The notes below the pieces were generated by a model. It had not been told where the DNA came from. It was given only the letters and a program-made list of their open reading frames with translations, and searched no databases. The position numbers and the translations under genes are program-made. Below are positions 39,539-46,511 of a DNA stretch of 64,000 bases, piece after piece. Each line of letters opens with the position of its first letter. Position 1 is the first letter of the stretch. The DNA comes from Atopobiaceae bacterium (GTDB taxonomy: Bacteria > Actinomycetota > Coriobacteriia > Coriobacteriales > Atopobiaceae): assembly GCA_902834555.1 (NCBI GenBank), contig CADFJN010000001.1, positions 124,001-188,000 of the forward strand, in the 5' to 3' direction.

Positions 39539-40109
39539 ATGAAGAAGTCCTATGTCTACGAGCCGCCTTTTTATAACATCGAGGTGACCTTTACCGGCGT
39601 GTTCTGCGCTGTAATATGTCTCGCCTGCGTTGCGATTGCTGCGCTCGATATCTTCATTCCCCGTGGACTCGCTTTGGTTTTCGGCGCTGTAGCGTTCTAT
39701 CAGGTGTGGAATACATTTATCTCTCTGTCCAATCCAGAGCGGGTTGAAATTGACGAGGAGGGCGATTCCATCTCGTTCTCCGGCTTCGGACGCGTAGACT
39801 CCTATAAACTCTCTGAGCTCTCCACTTTCCTTGTGAGGCCCTTTCCCAGTTCAGGGAAGACCGTATATACGCGTCCAGAACCACAACATCTTTAAAGGAC
39901 GCTACTGGGTTCCTACAAAGATGTTCTCAGACGGGGGAGAGCTATTTACCTATCTTGTCAACTTGGGCTATAAGGTTCATCCCAATTCGCTCCAAGCTCG
40001 TGCGCATGATGTCAATAAAGACTATTTGGAACACGCCGACCAGATTGAGGCCATTCGTTCCAAGGAGCGGTCTGCGCGGCGGAGCAGAAGAACTAACAGC
40101 GCAAACTAG
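39539..40109 (+). pseudogene. Hypothetical two-helix membrane protein, frameshifted
   Basis: Residues 1-105 (two membrane helices at about 17-60, then a soluble strand-rich part) read to FPSSGKT. One extra base near 39861-39868 shifts the frame into a stop (39893-39895). The other frame continues YIRVQNHNIFKGRYWVPTKMF and reaches 40109 with a basic tail. Joined, it makes about a 190-residue protein that looks like a bacterial PH-like membrane protein, but I recognise no family. GGAG at 39531 precedes the ATG. It interrupts the PTS operon. Confidence 0.6.
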
Positions 40110-40180
40110 CTCTGATCAAGTCAGAGAACTCTAATCAGTGTACTGATGGTAGCAATCAAACAGGGAGGCAGGTTCACAGC

Positions 40181-40861
40181 ATGTTTGAATCTGAAAAGAA
40201 AGAAATGCTGGAATGCGCGCTCAAGCTCGATCGGTATGGGTTGATCGCGTTGTCTGGTGGCAACGTAAGCGTGCGCGTGGGGGACGACCTTTTCATTGTC
40301 ACTCCATCAGGAATGATTTACGACGAGATGGTCCCAGAGGACATGCTTGTTGTTGATGGAAAGGGAAACATTGTCGAGGGAACGCGAAAAGCTTCTGTTG
40401 ATACGGCAGCGCTTCTTTACATCTTCCATCACATGCCCAAGGTTAATGCCGTAATTCATACGCATCAGCCCTATGCAACTGGCCTTGGTTTGGTCATGGA
40501 CGAGATACCGTGCAATCTCTCGACAATGGCGAACGCCGTGGAGGGACCCTGCCATGTTGCCAATTATGGCGATCCGGGATCGCTCTCTATGGGAGTGCAA
40601 GCAGTCGAATCAATTGGCGATCAGCTTGCTGTGGTGCTCAAACATCATGGTGTCATTTCGGTTGGCAGGGACCTTCGTCAGGCGATGTTCTCTTGTGTCT
40701 ACCTCGAGGAAGCTGCAAAGACAGTATCCGTGGCGCTTTCTACCGGCAGGCCGATGGCTGAAATGACACAGGCGCAAATCGATGAAGCGGTCTCTGTGTT
40801 TCATCGATATGGGCAGCATACGCTTGACGAGCAAGACGCGGAAGATGCTGCAAGGAACTAA
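40181..40861 (+). CDS. Class II aldolase/adducin-family sugar phosphate aldolase
   Basis: 226 residues. Zinc histidines in the HTHQPYATGL motif and in VVLKHHGVISVG, plus the GGNVSVRV and VTPSGM segments of the FucA/AraD family. Members cleave or epimerise ketose 1-phosphates such as L-fuculose-1-P or L-ribulose-5-P, giving dihydroxyacetone phosphate plus an aldehyde. The operon context favours an aldolase acting on the PTS product. Confidence 0.88.
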   Translation: MFESEKKEMLECALKLDRYGLIALSGGNVSVRVGDDLFIVTPSGMIYDEMVPEDMLVVDGKGNIVEGTRKASVDTAALLYIFHHMPKVNAVIHTHQPYATGLGLVMDEIPCNLSTMANAVEGPCHVANYGDPGSLSMGVQAVESIGDQLAVVLKHHGVISVGRDLRQAMFSCVYLEEAAKTVSVALSTGRPMAEMTQAQIDEAVSVFHRYGQHTLDEQDAEDAARN

Positions 40862-40896
40862 ATCGGCTAACAGTAGGATTGTCATTTGGAGCAGCA

Positions 40897-41784
40897 ATGA
40901 TTGTTAATCTTCGTGATATTTGCGCCGTGGCCGAACAGAACAATATGGCCATTGCATCCTTTAACGTACCAAGCTTTGAAGCCCTGAGGGCGGCCATCGA
41001 TGTTGCAGAGGAAACCGGTTATCCCGTCATCTTGAGCCACGCCGAGGGGCACGAACCCTTTGCCCCCCTTGATTCCATTGGGCCGGCTATGGTTGCGCTT
41101 GCGGAGCGCTCGAGCGCCATGCTATGCGTCCACCTTGATCACTGCGAGCACCTATCTTACATGCGTCGTGCTCTTGATATTGGTTTTACTGGCGCTATGT
41201 ATGATGGGTCCTTCGAGCCGTATGATGTCAATCTCGAGAATTCTCAGCGCGCCGCAGAGATGTGTTCTGGTTTTGACTGTGGACTCGAATGCGAGCTTGG
41301 CTCCATGGGATCTCGTGAGGCGGGCCAGCGCGATGAAGGTGGTACCGCCGAGGAGTCGGGTGCGGTATACACAGATCCCGATCAGGCAGCAGACTTCATT
41401 GCATCAACGGGTACGGATATTCTTGCCTGCTCTTTTGGTACTGTACACGGGATTTACAATGGCGAGCCGCACCTCAACTTCAAGGTTCTTACCGACATAC
41501 GCGACCGAGTTAAGATTCCACTGGTCATGCACGGAGGCTCGGGCGTATCGGATGGGGACTATAAGAAGGCGATCGACTCTGGCATCCGCAAGATTAACTA
41601 CTACACCTATGGCGTGAAGTATGCCGGCGAAGCCGCCTGCGCGGAGATGGAAGCCAAGCGTTCCAAGAGTGATGACGCAATTGTTTACTGGCACGATTTG
41701 ACAAGTGTTGCATACAAACGCCTGGTCGAAGACTTCAATCACGTTGTGAAGGTCTTTGCAAACGGTGCCACACCGCTTGCTTAG
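40897..41784 (+). CDS. Class II fructose-bisphosphate aldolase family protein
   Basis: 295 residues. The zinc site is visible in CVHLDHCEHL, ELGSMG and GTVHGIYNG, and the phosphate site in HGGSGVSDGDYKKAIDSG. Tagatose-bisphosphate aldolase (GatY/KbaY) and ketose-1,6-bisphosphate aldolases belong here. TTGGAG at 40885-40890 selects the ATG at 40897. It is the second, unrelated aldolase of the operon, and shares the zinc chemistry but not the fold with the preceding one. Confidence 0.9.
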   Translation: MIVNLRDICAVAEQNNMAIASFNVPSFEALRAAIDVAEETGYPVILSHAEGHEPFAPLDSIGPAMVALAERSSAMLCVHLDHCEHLSYMRRALDIGFTGAMYDGSFEPYDVNLENSQRAAEMCSGFDCGLECELGSMGSREAGQRDEGGTAEESGAVYTDPDQAADFIASTGTDILACSFGTVHGIYNGEPHLNFKVLTDIRDRVKIPLVMHGGSGVSDGDYKKAIDSGIRKINYYTYGVKYAGEAACAEMEAKRSKSDDAIVYWHDLTSVAYKRLVEDFNHVVKVFANGATPLA

Positions 41785-41817
41785 TAGGGCTTATGAGCGG
41801 CAAACGGAGGAAATAAT

Positions 41818-42297
41818 ATGGCAGCGCTTGATACCTCGCTTTTCAGTCCGGAACTTGTCTTCTTCGATACTACGGCGACCACTGGAACTGAGTTGTTCTC
41901 GCAACTCTACGAGAAGCTGGCTCCAATGGGGTACCTCGAAGAGAGCTGGCTTCAGGCAATAATTACTCGTGAAGACAACTATCCAACGGGGCTAGAGTTG
42001 GATAACATTTCTGTTGCAATCCCGCATGTCGAACCAGAGAACATCGCTAAACCCTACATCGCTGTAATTAAACCTGAGAAACCTGTGGCGTTTGAGCCTA
42101 TGGCTGCCATGGTGGATCACCCCGTACAAGCCCAGCTGATTATCAACCTCGGATTAAAGGCGCATGACGAGGATCAAGTGGCGGTACTTCAGAAACTCAT
42201 GAATGTGTTCATGGATGCAAGTGCGTGTGAGGACATTCTTGCTCAGACGACAGGGGAGGGGATGGTTGACACCATGGTGAAGTATTGTAGGGAATAG
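41818..42297 (+). CDS. PTS system IIA component, galactitol/fructose-mannitol type
   Basis: 159 residues. The phospho-histidine lies in VAIPHVEP; flanking helices match the IIA(Gat)/PtsN fold. It accepts phosphate from HPr and passes it to the IIB at 37625. It is the last gene of the cluster, with GGAGG directly upstream. With it the operon carries all three permease components. Confidence 0.92.
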   Translation: MAALDTSLFSPELVFFDTTATTGTELFSQLYEKLAPMGYLEESWLQAIITREDNYPTGLELDNISVAIPHVEPENIAKPYIAVIKPEKPVAFEPMAAMVDHPVQAQLIINLGLKAHDEDQVAVLQKLMNVFMDASACEDILAQTTGEGMVDTMVKYCRE

Positions 42298-42411
42298 GGA
42301 CGACCCTCTCATCTTGGTGGCAACGTCATTGGATGCCGCTCGGTTTGAATGCCAAAATGCGAGCAGAGTTTGCTGCATGGGATTCAGCCTGGCGGCATCC
42401 CTGCTCTCTGC

Positions 42412-43275
42412 CTACACGAGCTTGAGTCCAGAGCCGCCGTTCGCGTCGCTGCCCGCAGGGCTGTCCTTCTCGGCCGCGCTGGCCGCCTTGCGCGCCAGCT
42501 CCTCTCGGTGCTGCATGACCGCCGCCACTTCGCCCAGGCGCTTCTTGGCCTCGGCCTCGGTCTCCTGCACGTAGGTGCAGTTGCACTCCGATACCACGGC
42601 CTCGAGGGCCTTGGTGCGACGGGCGGCGTCGACGAGCTGATCCATCTGACCAGCCGCCTTTGCGCGGGCGATGAGCGTCTGCGCGTCGGTGGGGGAGAGC
42701 TGCAGCAGGTGGGGGAGCTCGGTCTCGTCGACCTTGATCTTCTTCTCGCTTGCATAGGCGTCGAGTGCTGCCTCGTGCTCGGCCTCCTTCGCGGCCTCGC
42801 TCTGGAGCATCGAATCCAGCTGGTCGGGTCGCATGCCCATCTGTGCGAGAACCGCCTCCACCGGCTGGCCGGTCGTGGCAATCTGCTGCGCAATGTCCTG
42901 GAACAGCGCGTCTTTCACCTGCGACACCTGTGCGGCCGGCACCGACTGGCACAGGCGCTCGGCGAGCGCGTCGAGACACGCGTTGGCCTTTTGCTCCTCG
43001 GCGGAGTCCTCGCTCAGCGAGCTGAGGTATGCGCGGGTCTGCTCGCGCAGGCGCTGCTCGTTCTCGAGGCCGTCAAAGTGGCTTGCGACCCACGTCGGGT
43101 CTGCGAGGTCCTTCTCGGTGCCGCCTGCCTCGCGCACCAGCGTCTGGATGGCAAGCTCGACCTCCTCGTCTGTGGTGCGGACAACGTGCACCTTCACGTC
43201 TACCGGCCCGTACGAGGTAAGGGTGTAGAACGCCTTGTTCCCGATCACAAGCGGCTCGGGCTTCTGGATGGCCAT
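42412..43275 (-). CDS. Trigger-factor-like protein lacking the PPIase domain
   Basis: 287 residues. Residues about 60-265 resemble the helical C-terminal chaperone arm of trigger factor (long amphipathic helices; VKDALFQDIAQQIATTGQ, VDETELPHLLQLSPTD). The N-terminal 60 residues are strand-rich, but I do not see the GFRxGKxP ribosome-binding signature or an FKBP domain. It may be a trigger-factor paralogue acting as a free chaperone. CAGGAGG precedes the ATG at 43275. The CRISPR array starts 84 bases upstream of it, in the opposite direction. Confidence 0.6.
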   Translation of the reverse strand: MAIQKPEPLVIGNKAFYTLTSYGPVDVKVHVVRTTDEEVELAIQTLVREAGGTEKDLADPTWVASHFDGLENEQRLREQTRAYLSSLSEDSAEEQKANACLDALAERLCQSVPAAQVSQVKDALFQDIAQQIATTGQPVEAVLAQMGMRPDQLDSMLQSEAAKEAEHEAALDAYASEKKIKVDETELPHLLQLSPTDAQTLIARAKAAGQMDQLVDAARRTKALEAVVSECNCTYVQETEAEAKKRLGEVAAVMQHREELARKAASAAEKDSPAGSDANGGSGLKLV

Positions 43276-43358
43276 GAATCCTCCTGACTGCGCGATTGAC
43301 TCGTTCGCGCGGCTGACTTCTGGCCAGTATGCCCAACTTTCTAGCGTCTCTGCGCGAG

Positions 43359-44385
43359 AGCGTCCTCCGGTGCCAATTCCCCAGTCGGAAAAATCTGGCC
43401 GAGGCAAAGGCCGGCCAGATACGCGTCTTGCCGGCCTTCCAATTCCCCAGTTGGTACAATCAGGGAGAAGTACGCGGACGAGCACGCGGTGTCTTGCCGG
43501 CCTTCCAATTCCCCAGTTGGTACAATCGCGAGCTTCTTCGCCCTCACCGCAGACAGGTCTTGCCGGCCTTCCAATTCCCCAGTTGGTACAATCCCCTGTC
43601 CGGTGGGTTCCAGCAGGCCCTTGTCTTGCCGGCCTTCCAATTCCCCAGTTGGTACAATCGACCAAGTCGACATCAATATCCTCCACGAGTCTTGCCGGCC
43701 TTCCAATTCCCCAGTTGGTACAATGGTGCGCCTCGTGGTGGTGGACCCCGTGTAGTCTTGCCGGCCTTCCAATTCCCCAGTTGGTACAATGGCGGCGACG
43801 CAGACGAAGAAGACAATCCAGTCTTGCCGGCCTTCCAATTCCCCAGTTGGTACAATGGCGTTCCTCTCATCCACGTGGTGATTGTCGTCTTGCCGGCCTT
43901 CCAATTCCCCAGTTGGTACAATGTCCATGAGCGCTAACCTCTGGAAAGCCGAGTCTTGCCGGCCTTCCAATTCCCCAGTTGGTACAATCGGAAGGACGTT
44001 CTTCAACGACGCGGGCAAGTCTTGCCGGCCTTCCAATTCCCCAGTTGGTACAATGAGGTCAGGAACCAGACATACGACGGAGCGGTCTTGCCGGCCTTCC
44101 AATTCCCCAGTTGGTACAATTACGGCACGCCGCGCCTGCAGTACGAGGAGCGTCTTGCCGGCCTTCCAATTCCCCAGTTGGTACAATGCTCGCTGCCCTC
44201 CAGTCGCGTGTCGGCTAGTCTTGCCGGCCTTCCAATTCCCCAGTTGGTACAATTGAACTCCGAGCGGTTGCGCGTGAATCTTTGTCTTGCCGGCCTTCCA
44301 ATTCCCCAGTTGGTACAATATAAACGTTGACAACATCTTGTGGATAAGCGTCTTGCCGGCCTTCCAATTCCCCAGTTGGTACAAT
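43359..44385 (+). CRISPR. Type II-C CRISPR array: 15 perfect 36 bp repeats plus one degenerate repeat, 15 spacers
   Basis: The repeat starts GTCTTGCCGG and ends CCCCAGTTGGTACAAT. Perfect copies begin at 43425, 43491, 43557, 43623, 43689, 43755, 43821, 43887, 43953, 44019, 44085, 44152, 44218, 44284 and 44350. All spacers are 30 bases except the one at 44121-44151, which is 31. The repeat at 43359-43394 is degenerate (GTCCTCCGG at its left, AGTCGGAAAAAT at its right), marking the old end. Spacers are GC-rich, and several read as good coding sequence (for example Tyr-Gly-Thr-Pro-Arg-Leu-Gln-Tyr-Glu-Glu at 44121), as phage-derived spacers would. Each repeat ends in TGGTACAAT, an extended -10. 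Confidence 0.99.
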
Positions 44386-44387
44386 AC

Positions 44388-44431
44388 CGAAGCCAAAACA
44401 CCCCCTGTGAACAGGGGGTGTTTTGGCTTCG
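44388..44431. terminator. Perfect 20 bp-stem hairpin directly after the last CRISPR repeat
   Basis: The left arm CGAAGCCAAAACACCCCCTG and its exact complement flank a TGAA loop, only two bases after the array. It has no clear T-run on either side. It probably stops array transcripts initiated in the repeats and may also mark the integration end. Confidence 0.7.
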
Positions 44432-44503
44432 CCTGTAATGAAAATGCCGACTGAAACTACCAAGTTGCCCTTCCGGAGGCCTTTTTCTGAAAACCATTCG
44501 CAG

Positions 44504-44632
44504 AAAAAAGGATCGCCCGCCGGCACCAACGGTGCTGACGGGCTAACCTTGCGGGTAATCGCATGATAGCGATTCCCTTGTCTAGCCGTGATTCCTTCCA
44601 ACTCCCCAGTTGATACAAAACCCTGCTAGACA
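44504..44632 (-). ncRNA. tracrRNA
   Basis: On the minus strand, a TATAAT -10 (44639-44644) is followed within eight bases by the RNA. It contains a near full-length anti-repeat (44580-44618): about 25 consecutive pairs (including two G-U) with the 3' half of the repeat, a five-base bulge, then pairing of CGGC and AGAC with the 5' half. Next comes a hairpin (GGGAATCGC with GCGATTACCC), then a strong hairpin (GCCCGTCAGCACC with GGTGCCGGCGGGC), then GATCC and TTTTTT (44504-44509). Length is about 128 bases. It lies between array and cas1, antisense to both. Confidence 0.92.
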
Positions 44633-44638
44633 AAACTA

Positions 44639-44644
44639 ATTATA
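44639..44644 (-). promoter_or_regulatory. -10 box of the tracrRNA promoter
   Basis: A perfect TATAAT on the minus strand, 24 bases before the cas1 start on the other strand, so the tracrRNA and cas1 promoters are divergent and close. The -35 position has only a weak GTCTCC. Confidence 0.65.
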
Positions 44645-44667
44645 GCCCATCGATGAGGTGAGGAGAC

Positions 44668-45561
44668 GTGCCAAAGAGGACTGTTTGCATTCAGAATGCT
44701 GCGTCGCTCTCCATAAAAAATGATGCGCTCGCCATTAGCCAGCATGGGGAGCTGCGAGGGCTTATACCTCTTGAAGACATCTGGGTCCTTATCATCGAAA
44801 CTCACCAGGCTCAGATAACCACGGCGGCTCTTTCTAAGTTCTCGGATGCTGGCATTGGTGTCATGTTTTGCGGAGATGACCATATGCCCAACGGACTCCT
44901 GCTTCCGCTGGGAGCGCACTCGAGGCACGCTGCGATTGTTGATGACCAGCTGGCAATATCAAAGCCTATGCAGAAGCGTCTGTGGCAGAGAATCGTCAAA
45001 GCCAAGATATCGAATCAGGCTGCCGTTCTCGAACTGTTGGGTCTGGACGGCTCTTCCGTTAAATCAATGACGAAGGACGTCCTCTCAGGAGACGCGTCAA
45101 ATAGGGAGTCCGTTGCCGCGAGTTTCTATTTTAAGAAGGCCCTTCCGGAAGGAGGCCGTCGCAACGGGCCCCTTACACCAGCTCTCGACTATGGCTATAC
45201 GGTCCTTAGGGCGGGAATTGGCCGTGCCGCCGTGAGTGGCGGATGGCTCGTTTCGCGGGGAATCCACCACTGTAATGACCTAAACGCCTTCAATTTGGTT
45301 GACGATCTTATCGAACCGTTCCGGCCAATCGTTGACCTGCTCGTTATCCAGAGGAGCCTTGGAGGACCGCTGACATCAGAGGGCAAGCGTGAGCTTGCAT
45401 CGGTATTTGAGTACCTTGTCAGAATTCCGTTGGGTAGAGTCCCCGTTCAAGTTGCCATAGAGAACGAACTTGAGACGCTTAAGGCCGCAGTGAAGTCAAA
45501 TGATGCGTCTCTACTTGAGCTGCCTGCAGTGATTCCGCTTGAGAAAGCAGGCCTAGAATAA
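44668..45561 (+). CDS. cas1: CRISPR-associated endonuclease Cas1, type II
   Basis: 297 residues, full length for type II-C Cas1. It has the N-terminal strand domain, LKIDDAL-like MPKRTVCIQNAAS start, GVMFCGDDHMPNG, and the helical catalytic domain with GVSSKSMTKDVLSGDASN-type region at about 133-150 and RAGIGRAAVSGGWLVSRGIHHCNDLNAFNLVDDLIEPFRP (catalytic His and Asp at about 208-226) in outline. The Cas1-Cas2 complex inserts new spacers. The GTG start at 44668 has GAGGTGAGGAG upstream. It is followed six bases later by cas2. Confidence 0.96.
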   Translation: MPKRTVCIQNAASLSIKNDALAISQHGELRGLIPLEDIWVLIIETHQAQITTAALSKFSDAGIGVMFCGDDHMPNGLLLPLGAHSRHAAIVDDQLAISKPMQKRLWQRIVKAKISNQAAVLELLGLDGSSVKSMTKDVLSGDASNRESVAASFYFKKALPEGGRRNGPLTPALDYGYTVLRAGIGRAAVSGGWLVSRGIHHCNDLNAFNLVDDLIEPFRPIVDLLVIQRSLGGPLTSEGKRELASVFEYLVRIPLGRVPVQVAIENELETLKAAVKSNDASLLELPAVIPLEKAGLE

Positions 45562-45567
45562 GGGGCA

Positions 45568-45894
45568 ATGATGAGAATCATGAGGATGCTGGTGCTGTTT
45601 GACCTGCCTACGGGTAGTAAGAAGGAGCGCAAGTCATATGCGGAGTTCAGGAAATTTCTCATCAAGGATGGCTATCACATGGAGCAGTTCAGCGTCTACT
45701 CTCGTGTGCTGCTCTCTCGCGACAGTGCTAACGCTCATCTCAAGAGGCTAAAGGCCAACCTGCCAATTGCCGGCGCGGTTACCGTCCTCACGCTTACCGA
45801 GAAGCAATATGAGGGGCGAGAGGTGCTCGTAGACAGTCGGCCGAATGCCAGCCGGACAAACGACCCTGGACCTCAGCTCACTCTCGCGTTTTAG
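45568..45894 (+). CDS. cas2: CRISPR-associated protein Cas2
   Basis: 108 residues. Ferredoxin-like fold with RMLVLFDLPTGSKKERKSYAEFRKFL at the start (Asp of FDLPT conserved). It bridges Cas1 dimers during spacer integration. Three ATGs (45568, 45571, 45580) are in frame; AGGGG at 45561-45565 fits 45571 best. No csn2 or cas4 follows, which makes the locus type II-C. Confidence 0.95.
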   Translation: MMRIMRMLVLFDLPTGSKKERKSYAEFRKFLIKDGYHMEQFSVYSRVLLSRDSANAHLKRLKANLPIAGAVTVLTLTEKQYEGREVLVDSRPNASRTNDPGPQLTLAF

Positions 45895-45913
45895 GGAAGT
45901 GCGATTGGGTATC

Positions 45914-45936
45914 ATCGTATTACAACGAAATACGAT
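45914..45936. promoter_or_regulatory. Operator palindrome of the RelBE-type module
   Basis: Perfect 8 bp arms ATCGTATT and AATACGAT, seven bases apart, lie 16 bases before the antitoxin start. This is where autorepression by an antitoxin-toxin complex is expected. Confidence 0.6.
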
Positions 45937-45951
45937 TGGAGGAGAGCGACA

Positions 45952-46179
45952 ATGGCAATGGAGGCAACAACCATCCGCTTTGAGCCAGAGGAGAAGTCCT
46001 GGATTCAGGCATATGCTGACTTTGTCGGCAGGACGTTCTCTGATGTTGTGCGTGAGGCCGCTCTTGAAATGGTCGAAGACGCTGCTGACTGCCAAGCGTA
46101 TGAGGACGCCCTGTCCGTAGATGATGGTATGCGTTACTCGATGGATGAAGTCAAGCGCATGGCAATGGAAGCCGAATGA
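45952..46179 (+). CDS. RelB/DUF6290-type antitoxin
   Basis: 75 residues. The N-terminal TTIRFEPEEKSWIQAYADFVGRTFSDVVREAALEMVED in outline is a ribbon-helix-helix DNA-binding fold. The acidic C-terminus should bind the toxin. GGAGG lies upstream. The stop overlaps the toxin start by four bases (ATGA). It sits between cas2 and cas9. Confidence 0.85.
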   Translation: MAMEATTIRFEPEEKSWIQAYADFVGRTFSDVVREAALEMVEDAADCQAYEDALSVDDGMRYSMDEVKRMAMEAE

Positions 46180-46463
46180 GCTACGAGGTCGAGTGGTCAC
46201 GTACTGCGGTAAAAGAGCTGCTCTCCATCGAGAAAAAACAGCGGTTAATGATTCTCAGGTGGGTCGAGGACAACCTTACAGGTTGCGAGAATCCCAAGGC
46301 AATCCCAGGCTCCAAGGCGCTAAAGGGAACAAAGAATGGCTGGAGATACAGGGTTGGTAGCTATAGGATTCTGGCGACAATCAGCGAGGGAAAGCTGCTT
46401 ATTGAGATTGTTCGGGTGGGACATAGGCAGGGCGTATACAAGAATCTGTCTAAGGAACTATGA
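46176..46463 (+). CDS. RelE/ParE-family toxin
   Basis: 95 residues, typical RelE/ParE superfamily size. Pattern: EVEWSRTAVKELLSIEKKQRLMI, the KALKGTKNGWRYRVGSYRILATI core, and the VRVGHRQGVYK end with the basic catalytic-type residues (RelE members cut mRNA on the ribosome; ParE members hit gyrase). The Arg-Val-Gly-x-Tyr-Arg and His-Arg-x-x-Val-Tyr pattern favours RelE. Confidence 0.88.
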   Translation: MSYEVEWSRTAVKELLSIEKKQRLMILRWVEDNLTGCENPKAIPGSKALKGTKNGWRYRVGSYRILATISEGKLLIEIVRVGHRQGVYKNLSKEL

Positions 46464-46466
46464 CAA

Positions 46467-46509
46467 GCCGGGAGCTGTACCTAGCTGATTATGGCTCCCG
46501 GCCCGTTTG
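46467..46509. terminator. Terminator between the converging relE-type gene and cas9
   Basis: The stem GCCGGGAGC/GCTCCCGGC has an 18-base loop. On the plus strand it is followed by CCGTTTGGTTT. It is symmetric enough to serve both converging genes. Confidence 0.65.
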
Positions 46510-46511
46510 GT

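Noticed and set aside
43341..44396. Repetitive open frames across the CRISPR array on both strands (repeated VPTGELEGRQD or CRPSNSPVGT)
   Set aside because: They are translations of the 36 bp repeats with spacers, not proteins.
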